Assembly: GCA_965261165.1 (NCBI GenBank)
Contig: OZ253445.1
Location: 186,001-250,000, forward strand
Direction of reading: 5' to 3'
DNA from: SMWN01 sp965261165
GTDB taxonomy: Bacteria > Pseudomonadota > Gammaproteobacteria > Eutrophobiales > Eutrophobiaceae
Length of the DNA: 64,000 nt
The notes below the pieces were generated by a model. It had not been told where the DNA came from. It saw only the letters and a list, made by a program, of their open reading frames with translations, and did no database searches. The position numbers and the translations under genes were made by a program. Below are positions 33,883-42,219 of the stretch, in pieces (within the stretch, counting starts at the first letter, position 1; every line of letters starts with the position of its first letter).

Positions 33883-35119
33883 ATCTTAAAGTCTCAGCCG
33901 GTTGAGTATGCGCGGCCCTTAGTGCCGGATATATCGTCGCCAGTATGCAAAAAACAAAAGAAACAATACTAACAGTAATCACATCACTCCAATGCATATC
34001 TGCAGGCAGGTCACTGATATAATAAACATCGGCTGACAGGAATTTCATATCTAGCATGTTTTCAATGGCCGGAATAATGGTTTCTATATTCGTCGCCAAG
34101 CAGACACCGCTAATCACACCAAACAGGATGCCAACTACACCAATCAAGGTGCCATGGATTATAAATATCGCCAGAATACTTTTGGGGCTGATACCAATAG
34201 TTCTGAGGACTGCAATATCTGCCTGCTTATCGGTGACCGTCATAACCAATGTTGAAATGATATTAAATGCGGCAACGGCCACAATCAGTATCAGGATAAA
34301 GAACATCACGGTTTTTTCAGTTTTTAATGCTCGGAAAAAATTTGCATGCCTCTGCGTCCAGTCTTGAACCCGAAAGTAACCGGGCAATTGCTTAACAACA
34401 TTTCGACTCACTGTTGGTGCGGTCAGAATATTATCTGTCTTTAAGCGCAATCCTGTGGGGCCATTCTTACGAAATAAACGCATGGCATCGTCCATATGAA
34501 TCAAAGCCAGTGCATTATCAAACTCATACATGCCGATTTCGAAAATACCGGCAACCGTAAAGCGTTTGAGTCTGGGCAGGATGCCTGCCGGGGTGATGTT
34601 GGTTTGCGGTGCCACTAATGTAACCTTATCGCCGACTGCCACGCCAAGTGCCTTGGCAAGTTCTTTACCGAGTAATACATCAAATTCGCCTGCAACCAGG
34701 CCTGAGAACTCCCCCTCGATCATTCTATCTGCAATCACAGAAACCTTGGTCTCTTCTTCTGGCAGGATGCCTCTGACAATAGTGCCATTAACATTTTTAG
34801 CGTGAGTCAATATGCCTTCGGCATGAAAATAAGGCGCAGCACCAATAATACCGGGATAATGTTCAACCTCTGCAAGCAGCACTTTCCAGTCTGAAAGCGA
34901 TTTTCCCCGCTCGATAATCGTGGCATGAGAGGCCATACCCAGAATTCGGTCAGTGAGTTCCTCTTCAAAACCATTCATCACAGAAAGTACAGTGATCAAG
35001 GCCATGACACCCAAACCAACGCCTAACATAGATGTTAGGGATATGAATGATATAAAATGATTACGACGCTTGGCTCGTACGTAACGCAGTCCGATAAAGA
35101 TTTCGACAGGTTTAAACAT
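33875..35119 (-). CDS. lolC: Lipoprotein-releasing ABC transporter permease (LolC/LolE family)
   Basis: The 414-residue permease has the family N-terminus (MFKPVEIFIGLRYVRAKRRN), a first membrane span, a large periplasmic domain, and three C-terminal spans, ending in PALRAAHTQPAETLRYE. E. coli has lolC-lolD-lolE; here only one permease gene accompanies lolD, so it may act as a homodimer (LolF type) unless a second permease lies elsewhere. There is no Shine-Dalgarno before its ATG, and a TATAAT box ends about 10 bases upstream, so a leaderless transcript is possible. Confidence 0.92.
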   Translation of the reverse strand: MFKPVEIFIGLRYVRAKRRNHFISFISLTSMLGVGLGVMALITVLSVMNGFEEELTDRILGMASHATIIERGKSLSDWKVLLAEVEHYPGIIGAAPYFHAEGILTHAKNVNGTIVRGILPEEETKVSVIADRMIEGEFSGLVAGEFDVLLGKELAKALGVAVGDKVTLVAPQTNITPAGILPRLKRFTVAGIFEIGMYEFDNALALIHMDDAMRLFRKNGPTGLRLKTDNILTAPTVSRNVVKQLPGYFRVQDWTQRHANFFRALKTEKTVMFFILILIVAVAAFNIISTLVMTVTDKQADIAVLRTIGISPKSILAIFIIHGTLIGVVGILFGVISGVCLATNIETIIPAIENMLDMKFLSADVYYISDLPADMHWSDVITVSIVSFVFCILATIYPALRAAHTQPAETLRYE

Positions 35120-35131
35120 GGGGCGGCATTA

Positions 35132-35178
35132 TATACTCAAACTATCTGGAAACGTAGGTTTCAGATAGTTTGAGTATA
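35132..35178. promoter_or_regulatory. Long palindrome between lolC and tsaB
   Basis: TATACTCAAACTATCTGGAAAC (35132-35153) and GTTTCAGATAGTTTGAGTATA (35158-35178) form a hairpin of about 21 pairs with one bulged G and a 4-base loop. On the lolC strand the end of the arm merges into TATAAT, about 10 bases from the lolC ATG. It could be an operator for the divergent promoters; as mRNA structure it would affect only transcripts starting upstream. Confidence 0.75.
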
Positions 35179-35249
35179 TGTGGTATACCCATGCTTGGTA
35201 ACTAAACATGGGATTAAAATATTATTTTTTCGTATGGTAAGGAGCACTT

Positions 35250-35915
35250 TTGAAATTACTCGCAATTGATACTGCCACCGAAGCCTGTTCTGCCGCGCTA
35301 TACATTGACGGCGCGACTACGACCAAATATGAAATCGCGCCACGTAAACATACTGAACTCATACTCACCATGGTCGATAAACTGCTTGCAGAAGCATCAC
35401 TATCGCTCGCACAGATAGATGTCATGGCATTTGGGCGCGGTCCTGGGGCATTTGCCGGCGTACGTATAGCAACCAGTGTGATTCAAGGCCTGGCAATGTC
35501 AGTAGATTGCCCTGTTGTGCCTATTTCAACCCTTGCTGCTTTAGCTCAAGGGGCAATATCAGAATCAAAACGGGCGGCATGTGCAATTGATGCCCGCATG
35601 GGAGAGGTTTATTGGGCTTTATACGAGGCAAATGCAGATGGAATCATGCAGATTGTCGGTGAGGAAAGCGTTTGCCCGCCTGACTCTATCAATAATCCAG
35701 ATTTAAATAACTGGTTTGGGGTAGGTAGTGGCTGGAAAACCTATGGGCAAGAGCTACAAAATCAGATGGGAAATACATTAATTGGATTCAGACACGGGGA
35801 TTACCCTTCTGCAGAAATTATAGGTACTCTGGCGATAGATGCTTACCAGCGAGGTGGAGTTGTAGATGCTGTAGATGCTCAGCCTATTTACCTGAGGGAT
35901 AAGGTTACCAGTTAG
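35250..35915 (+). CDS. tsaB: tRNA threonylcarbamoyladenosine biosynthesis protein TsaB
   Basis: TsaB is the scaffold partner of TsaD in making the t6A modification of ANN-decoding tRNAs. The ASKHA-fold N-terminus MKLLAIDTATEACSAALYID and FGRGPGAFAGVRIATSVIQG are diagnostic. Its 221 residues are normal. Translation starts at a TTG preceded by AAGGAG at good spacing. It is divergent from lolC and convergent with gcvH. Confidence 0.95.
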   Translation: MKLLAIDTATEACSAALYIDGATTTKYEIAPRKHTELILTMVDKLLAEASLSLAQIDVMAFGRGPGAFAGVRIATSVIQGLAMSVDCPVVPISTLAALAQGAISESKRAACAIDARMGEVYWALYEANADGIMQIVGEESVCPPDSINNPDLNNWFGVGSGWKTYGQELQNQMGNTLIGFRHGDYPSAEIIGTLAIDAYQRGGVVDAVDAQPIYLRDKVTS

Positions 35916-35949
35916 GCTGCTCTTTGGTTTAAAAAACCTATTATTAGCA

Positions 35950-36001
35950 TTAACTAGATAATATATATTATTGATTTATATAATATTTATTATTTAGTTA
36001 A
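35950..36001. terminator. AT-rich inverted repeat between convergent tsaB and gcvH
   Basis: TTAACTA...TAGTTAA bracket an imperfect AT-only stem (GATAATATATATTA and TATAATATTTATTATT). It is placed where a bidirectional terminator would be expected, and a similar AT-rich sequence lies between folE2 and mazG, but the stem lacks GC pairs. Confidence 0.4.
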
Positions 36002-36014
36002 TTGAGTTTTTTCA

Positions 36015-36392
36015 CTAGAGACCAGTTAAATATTCATTGTAATCATTATCGTCCATCAATGCTTCGACTTCTTCGGGATATATCACGCTAATCGTCAAAA
36101 ACCAGCCATCGCCTTCAGGATCAGAATTCACCAGTTCTGGCTCATCTTCCAAACTTTCGTTAATAGAAAGTACTGTGCCAGTTACAGGCATTTTTACTTC
36201 GCCTGCGGCTTTTACTGATTCAATTTGTGCAACTTCATCATCCCTCCCAAGTTCTCTACCAACTTTAGGCAATTCCACATAAATCACATCGCCCAGTTGT
36301 TCTTGAGCATAATCGCTAATACCTATCACAGCTGTGTTGTCTTCTTTTATCCTGATCCATTGATGATCTTCTGTGTACTTAAGTCCGCTCAT
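36015..36392 (-). CDS. gcvH: Glycine cleavage system H protein
   Basis: This lipoyl carrier shuttles the aminomethyl group between GcvP and GcvT. The lipoylation motif is ESVKAAGE with Lys61; GISDYAQEQLGDVIYVELP and NSDPEGDGWF are family blocks. Its 125 residues are normal. gcvT and gcvP are not in the window, so it is a stand-alone copy here. Confidence 0.96.
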   Translation of the reverse strand: MSGLKYTEDHQWIRIKEDNTAVIGISDYAQEQLGDVIYVELPKVGRELGRDDEVAQIESVKAAGEVKMPVTGTVLSINESLEDEPELVNSDPEGDGWFLTISVIYPEEVEALMDDNDYNEYLTGL

Positions 36393-36474
36393 AAAAACCT
36401 GATTCCGTTAGTAACTTTCTGCAACGTAATATTCACTGAAGATGCAAGATAATTGCAAGCCCTGATCCCTGTTC

Positions 36475-37272
36475 TTATCGATTTTCTTCGTTCAAACGTA
36501 GAGTGTAAGTCACGATTTCGCCAGAAGAATGTAATTGCAGATAGCGGTAACCCGCTGCACGATCATCCTTACAATATTCTTCTGATTCTGGCATAAACTG
36601 AACACATGTTGATGGGGTTGCCATTAGACGCACACCGTTACGTTCAGCATTGAATTCCTGATGAATATGCCCCCATATCACGGCTCTTACGTGAGTATAT
36701 CTATCCAATACAGCAAAAAACTCTTCTGGATTATTTAATCGCATACTATCCATCCATCCACTACCAATCTCGACAGGAGGATGATGCAAGCATACCAGTA
36801 CATGCTTATCTTGATTGTCTTCCAACAACTTATCTAATAAATCTAGCTCTACCTGCTGAAGTTGTCCCGCATGGGTGTTCAGTAAAAAGGAATCCAACAT
36901 AATGATCAGCCATTGCCCTATTTCTATTGATTTTAAGGTATGGACGTTATGGGTATTTAGTAGCTTATGCATCAGTGTTGGAGAATCATGATTACCAGGC
37001 AGGCAAAAAACAGGCGTTTCAATTGAGGTTAATACCTCTAACAACCTCTCATAGGCAATGTTCCTGGGATTATGCACCAGATCGCCTGTGGCTAATAATG
37101 CATCCACTGGCCAATTATTATTTCTGGCTAAATCGAGCACCTCATTGAGTGAAATTTTGGTATCGATATCATCAAAGCGTTCTTTTTCATCAGCAAAGAC
37201 ATGTGTATCCGTAATCTGCAATAGTTCTACGTAATCACAATGAGAAGATTTTATCTTAAAACAATTACTCAT
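36475..37272 (-). CDS. cpdA: 3',5'-cyclic-AMP phosphodiesterase (CpdA type)
   Basis: The 265-residue calcineurin-like metallophosphoesterase carries all metal-binding blocks: QITDTHV, TGDLVHN, PGNHDS, LHHPPVEIGS and WGHIHQEF. CpdA hydrolyses cAMP and so tunes CRP activity. A neighbouring cyclase or CRP gene is not seen, so the substrate rests on family resemblance. Confidence 0.88.
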   Translation of the reverse strand: MSNCFKIKSSHCDYVELLQITDTHVFADEKERFDDIDTKISLNEVLDLARNNNWPVDALLATGDLVHNPRNIAYERLLEVLTSIETPVFCLPGNHDSPTLMHKLLNTHNVHTLKSIEIGQWLIIMLDSFLLNTHAGQLQQVELDLLDKLLEDNQDKHVLVCLHHPPVEIGSGWMDSMRLNNPEEFFAVLDRYTHVRAVIWGHIHQEFNAERNGVRLMATPSTCVQFMPESEEYCKDDRAAGYRYLQLHSSGEIVTYTLRLNEENR

Positions 37273-37443
37273 GATCTTAATTTAATTTTAATTAACCCAT
37301 CGGTCGTTTAGTGCAGGTAACATTACTAATGAATAGAATCATCAAACCGTATGCAAGCAAGCCGATGGATGTTAGCACCGACATCAAATAATGAAAATAT
37401 TCGATATGGTAAATAAATGTTGCATAATCTCTTCGTATAAAAA

Positions 37444-39390
37444 CTACTGATAATTCTGATAATTATCCTGCATTCTCTCAAGAAAGAATGCGTCAACATC
37501 CGCAAGCTCTGTGCTTCTTCTCATATCAGGCAAACTTTCAAGAAAAGTTTTACCGTAGGATTTACTTCGGAGCCTTGGATCACAGAGCATTAATACACCA
37601 TAATCATTGGCATCTCGAATCAAGCGGCCAACACCTTGCTTTAAACTGATCACAGCCTGTGGCAATTGATGTGTCATAAATGGATTTTGTCCTTTTTCCT
37701 GCATTTTAGCTGCCCGTGCACGAAACACCGGATCGTCTGGTGGGGCAAAAGGTAGCTTGTCTATGATAACACAGGAAAGCGCCCTACCTCTGACATCAAC
37801 ACCTTCCCAGAAACTGTTAGTCCCTAATAAAATAGCATGCTGAGTCTTGCGGAATGATTGTAATAATTCTGATCGAGGCACATCCCCTTGCTTCATTAGC
37901 GGATAATCAGTTTTGTCTTCCAATAAATCATAAGCCTCATTCATGGCTCGATGGCTGGTAAATAATAGGAATGTATGGCCTTGGCTCGCTTCAATCACAG
38001 GCAATGCCATATTAACCACTGCCTTTGTATAAATTGATTCGTTAGGTTCTGGCATACCTTGCGGCAAATAAAGTAGAGCCTGCTCTTGATAATCAAAGGG
38101 ACTATCCCAGCTTTGTGCTGTTGTATTTGACAAACCCAGTTGATCAGAAAAATATGAGAAATCTTCTGCGACAGATAGCGTCGCTGAGGTATAGATGCTA
38201 TTACAAGCATGTTCTGCTAAACGTGATTGAAAGGTTGCAGAAATGTCTAATGGCGTTTGATGCAGAAAAAAGCCCTGCCCTCTGGTTTCCAACCACTGCA
38301 CTAGTTCTTCAGATTCTCTTTCAATGAAGGTTTGTAATATTTCGCTCATATTACTGCACCGCCGCCAACAATTCTCTAACGCCTTTGAGCGATCTACCAA
38401 ACCATTAAGATATTTTTCCAATGCACTTAGATTACCCAGAAAATCCTGTAGCGCCTGTTTAACCTTATTATCTGCAAACGCCTCATTCCATGCGATACGC
38501 TTTTCTTTATAACCAAAACTTAAGCGGAATTTACGTAGACTGGCTTGACACTCTCGTATTTCATCCAAAATTTCTGCCATATCATTGGCATCGCTTAAAT
38601 AGGCCGCCGTAGTATCATTAAATAATTCAATCAACTGGCGGCTACTTAGCGTCTGACTAAAAAATTCTGAGGCCAATGTCGGCAATTGGTGGGCTTCATC
38701 AAAGATAATGGTGTCTGCCTTAGGCAAAACTTCACCAAAACCTGACTCACGTAATGCCAGATCGGCTAGAAGCAAATGATGATTAACCACAACGACTTCG
38801 GCTTCATTTGCCTTGCGTCTGGCCTTAAATACAAAACAATTGTCATAAAAATCGCATTCTTGTCCCAAGCAATTTTCTGTGGTTGAAACAATCCTGGAAC
38901 GAATTGACGCATCTTCTGGTAAATTGATTAGCTCCGCCAGGTCTCCCTTATCTGTCTGCGCCGCCCATTGCTTGACCATGGACACATCAGACATATCTGT
39001 TTTTGTGCTATATCGAAAATTTTCATCTCCATTTTCGAGGCGATACAAACAAAGATAGTTTGCTCTGCCTTTGAGCAATGCCGTCACCACAGGTACATTT
39101 AATGTCTTACGTACGATAGGCAGATCTTTGTAGTACAGCTGATCCTGTAGATGCTTGGTACCCGTGGAAATTATCACTCGTTTACCAGATATCAGTGCAG
39201 GCACCAGATAAGCGAAGGTTTTTCCTGTTCCAGTTCCCGCTTCACATACCAGTGAAGCATTATTATTCAGAACATCAGCAATAGTTTGTGCCAGTTGTTG
39301 TTGTTGAGGACGAACGGCAAAACCATCAATGCTATCTGCTAATGCACCTGTGTCGGAGAGGATATTGTGAATATCAAGCATTTTTAACAT
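37444..39390 (-). CDS. yoaA: ATP-dependent DNA helicase, YoaA/DinG family
   Basis: This XPD-like SF2 helicase of 648 residues has Walker A EAGTGTGKT, DEAH (IFDEAHQLP), the C-terminal motif GVGRLIRD, and four cysteines for a 4Fe-4S cluster (YLCLYR, then ENCLGQECDFYDNC). YoaA acts in replication-fork repair with HolC; DinG unwinds R-loops. The 648-residue size fits YoaA better. It is 8 bp downstream of epmA and probably co-transcribed. Confidence 0.92.
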   Translation of the reverse strand: MLKMLDIHNILSDTGALADSIDGFAVRPQQQQLAQTIADVLNNNASLVCEAGTGTGKTFAYLVPALISGKRVIISTGTKHLQDQLYYKDLPIVRKTLNVPVVTALLKGRANYLCLYRLENGDENFRYSTKTDMSDVSMVKQWAAQTDKGDLAELINLPEDASIRSRIVSTTENCLGQECDFYDNCFVFKARRKANEAEVVVVNHHLLLADLALRESGFGEVLPKADTIIFDEAHQLPTLASEFFSQTLSSRQLIELFNDTTAAYLSDANDMAEILDEIRECQASLRKFRLSFGYKEKRIAWNEAFADNKVKQALQDFLGNLSALEKYLNGLVDRSKALENCWRRCSNMSEILQTFIERESEELVQWLETRGQGFFLHQTPLDISATFQSRLAEHACNSIYTSATLSVAEDFSYFSDQLGLSNTTAQSWDSPFDYQEQALLYLPQGMPEPNESIYTKAVVNMALPVIEASQGHTFLLFTSHRAMNEAYDLLEDKTDYPLMKQGDVPRSELLQSFRKTQHAILLGTNSFWEGVDVRGRALSCVIIDKLPFAPPDDPVFRARAAKMQEKGQNPFMTHQLPQAVISLKQGVGRLIRDANDYGVLMLCDPRLRSKSYGKTFLESLPDMRRSTELADVDAFFLERMQDNYQNYQ

Positions 39391-39398
39391 TCATCCTG

Positions 39399-40358
39399 TC
39401 AGGCACTCTCTATCGGAAACGTGAGCGTTTTACGAATATCTTTAATCCCAGTCATTGCCATTAGCAGTCGTTCGATACCTACTGCAATACCTGCGCAGCC
39501 AGGGAGCCCATGTTTCAATGCATCCAGGAAGAAATAATCAATGGGAAAGTCTGGTCGTTTTTCTTTTTTTCGCAAGACTAAATCCTGTTTAAATCTGGCA
39601 AGTTGTTCATCGAAATCTGTCAGTTCATGAAAGCCGTTGGCGATTTCCATTCCATCAATAAACAATTCAAACCGTTCAGCCACCTTCGGCGAACTATCAC
39701 TGATTTTTGCCAATGCACATTGGCATGCGGGATAATCGTAAACCAAGAGAGGATTACTAATGCCTAGTGTAGAGACAATTTTATGGCTGAAAATAAAATC
39801 TAATAATTCTGAGCGATTTTCTACAATTGATGATAAGCCATATTGCTCCGCCAATATCTTTAGTTCATTCTCTTCACATATATGTGGGTTCAAGCCCGTA
39901 TGTTCTAGAAATACTTCACCATAGCTTATTTTTTCGCAATAATTCATTCCGAAAAGATTTAAAAATACTTCAAGTTCTTGCATCAATTGATGATGGTCAT
40001 AATCGGGTTGATACCACTCTAACATGGTGAATTCTGGATTATGAAGCTTACTTTGCTCCTCGTTTCTAAATACCTTGGAAATTTGATAGATAGCGCCTGT
40101 ACCTGAAGCTAATAAACGTTTCATGGCATATTCAGGTGATGTCTGTAGATACAGGGTCTTGCCTGAGTTCGTCTGTGGGCTAAAATATTCGCTATGGAAG
40201 CTATCCAATTGCACATCTGTAACCGTCGCATGGGACAGAACTGGCGTTTCCACCTCCAGTATTGTCCGCTCAACCATGAACTGACGTATCTTGCTATATA
40301 TGTTAGCTCTTAGTGTTATTAATTGTTTATCGGCGGTCGGATGCCAAGGATTCGACAT
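39399..40358 (-). CDS. epmA: Elongation factor P--(R)-beta-lysine ligase EpmA
   Basis: This class II LysRS-like enzyme lacks the anticodon domain (319 residues) and attaches (R)-beta-lysine to EF-P. Motif 2 (FRNEEQSKLHNPEFTMLEWY) and motif 3 (GCAGIAVGIERLLMAM) are intact. It lies 53 bp downstream of efp, with epmB divergent on the other side of efp, so modifier and target are together. Confidence 0.95.
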   Translation of the reverse strand: MSNPWHPTADKQLITLRANIYSKIRQFMVERTILEVETPVLSHATVTDVQLDSFHSEYFSPQTNSGKTLYLQTSPEYAMKRLLASGTGAIYQISKVFRNEEQSKLHNPEFTMLEWYQPDYDHHQLMQELEVFLNLFGMNYCEKISYGEVFLEHTGLNPHICEENELKILAEQYGLSSIVENRSELLDFIFSHKIVSTLGISNPLLVYDYPACQCALAKISDSSPKVAERFELFIDGMEIANGFHELTDFDEQLARFKQDLVLRKKEKRPDFPIDYFFLDALKHGLPGCAGIAVGIERLLMAMTGIKDIRKTLTFPIESA

Positions 40359-40411
40359 TTATAATCCACTTAAATGGTAATGATCTTTTCTCTATTGATT
40401 ACTGGGGATAA

Positions 40412-40981
40412 TTAATCTTTCACCCTACTGACATATTCACCTGTTCGAGTATCAATTTTGATTAACTCTTCATTCTCGACAAACAAAGGAACTTTGACTA
40501 CGGCACCTGTTTCCAGTGTTGCAGGCTTCGAGCCTCCCGACGCGGTATCACCTCGCAGACCCGGATCTGTCTCCGTTATTTGCAAAATAACAAAGTTTGG
40601 CGCAGCGACCGACAATGGCGACCCATTCCATAATGTAACTTCACATATCTCCTCGCCTTTTAACCACTGAGCAGCGTCCTCTACAGCCGGTTTGTCCGCT
40701 GGATATTGTTCAAAGGTCGTTTGATCCATGAAATACCAGGTATCCCCATCGTTGTAGAGATATTGCATATCTGTATCCATAACATCTGCTGCCTCTACAG
40801 ATTCACCAGATTTATAGGTTTTTTCAAAGACACGACCATTCTTAAGATTGCGCATCTTGATACGGTTAAAGGCCTGCCCTTTGCCAGGTTTAACAAACTC
40901 ATTGGCCATGATGGCAAATGGATCATTATCAATCATAATTTTCAGGCCTGCTCTGAATTCATTTGTGTTATATGTTGCCAT
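40412..40981 (-). CDS. efp: Elongation factor P
   Basis: EF-P relieves ribosome stalling at polyproline. From the ATG at 40981 (MATYNTNEFRAGLKIMIDND) it has 189 codons, with the modified residue Lys34 in KPGKGQAF. Upstream in-frame ATGs, including 41044, are not used because GGAAGAG precedes this ATG and the family starts here. Domain II/III end TGEYVSRVKD is normal. It is flanked by its modification enzymes. Confidence 0.97.
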   Translation of the reverse strand: MATYNTNEFRAGLKIMIDNDPFAIMANEFVKPGKGQAFNRIKMRNLKNGRVFEKTYKSGESVEAADVMDTDMQYLYNDGDTWYFMDQTTFEQYPADKPAVEDAAQWLKGEEICEVTLWNGSPLSVAAPNFVILQITETDPGLRGDTASGGSKPATLETGAVVKVPLFVENEELIKIDTRTGEYVSRVKD

Positions 40982-41042
40982 AAACATCTCTTCCAAATAT
41001 TCTGTAAAATGATTTCTCATCATACCGTGAATAAGGCAAGAC

Positions 41043-42026
41043 ATGCAGCATAGAGATTGGAAAGAAATATTACAGAAGGCAAGCCCCTCTCCTCAAAAAT
41101 TACTCAACAAGTTGGGCATTGAAGAGTCTTCGCCAATCTCGAAGCAAGCAAGTAATGATTTTCCATTGAGGGTTCCTCCTGGTTTTGTCAGCAGGATTAG
41201 GCGCAACAATCCTGCTGACCCTTTGTTTAAACAGGTCTGGCCTTCTCTTGAAGAAGAAAATGATCAAATTGGCTTTACTCAAGATCCTCTTAATGAATTT
41301 AATCATCAGATGGCTCCTGGTTTGCTGCATAAATATCAAGGAAGAGTGCTGCTTATTTTAACCGGTGCCTGCGCTATTCACTGTAGATACTGTTTTCGCA
41401 GGCATTTCCCCTATTCCAGTTCAAATCCATCTGGAAAAAATCTGGAAAAGGTAATTGAATATTTGCAAAAGCAAACGAATGTAACAGAAGTGATTCTGAG
41501 TGGGGGTGATCCCTTATCCATGTCTGATGAACGTCTTTCTGATCTGGTGTCGCGATTAGCAAAGATCCCTCACCTGAAGCGACTTCGAGTGCATACTCGC
41601 TTTCCTATAGTCATTCCAGAAAGGATTAATGATGCATGTCTGGATTGGTTAACTAAAACACGCTTACAGATTACAATTATTCTCCATATCAACCATGCCA
41701 ATGAACTAGATAAATCTATCGAGCAAGCGATATTGAAGTTGAGAAATGAGAATATTCCTTTATTTAACCAATCCGTATTATTAAAAGGCATCAATGATTC
41801 TGCTCAAGCACTAACGGCATTAAGCGAAGCCCTATTTACCCATGGCATCATCCCTTATTACCTACATTTGTTAGATCCTGTTTCAGGGGCAAGCCATTTT
41901 GAGGTTGATGAAGCTAGCGCAAAGATCCTCATGCGTGAGATACAAAAACGACTTCCTGGGTATCTCGTGCCAAAATTAGTCAGAGAGGACTACGAAACAG
42001 CTCACAAAACCATCATTCATTTTTAG
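41043..42026 (+). CDS. epmB: EF-P beta-lysylation protein EpmB (lysine 2,3-aminomutase family)
   Basis: This radical-SAM, PLP-dependent enzyme converts (S)-alpha-lysine to (R)-beta-lysine for EF-P. The cluster motif is C110-AIH-C114-RY-C117; SGGDPLSMSD and the PLP-region QSVLLKGINDS follow. Its 327 residues are normal. It is divergent from efp across 61 bp that must hold both promoters. epmC, the hydroxylase gene, is not seen. Confidence 0.95.
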   Translation: MQHRDWKEILQKASPSPQKLLNKLGIEESSPISKQASNDFPLRVPPGFVSRIRRNNPADPLFKQVWPSLEEENDQIGFTQDPLNEFNHQMAPGLLHKYQGRVLLILTGACAIHCRYCFRRHFPYSSSNPSGKNLEKVIEYLQKQTNVTEVILSGGDPLSMSDERLSDLVSRLAKIPHLKRLRVHTRFPIVIPERINDACLDWLTKTRLQITIILHINHANELDKSIEQAILKLRNENIPLFNQSVLLKGINDSAQALTALSEALFTHGIIPYYLHLLDPVSGASHFEVDEASAKILMREIQKRLPGYLVPKLVREDYETAHKTIIHF

Positions 42027-42219
42027 AGAATTATTGCAAGGTGTTTTTCTCGTCACTTGGCTTGCAGTTAAATATAATTCCTACCCAAGTTAAGTAAATA
42101 AAATGCACTTGATATTGCCATTGATATCGATAACCCCATAAAGAAAAAAAATTAGCAGTAATTTCATGAGGAAGATATTTCTTCGCAAGATAGGGTAATC
42201 ATATAGCGGGATTTACACT

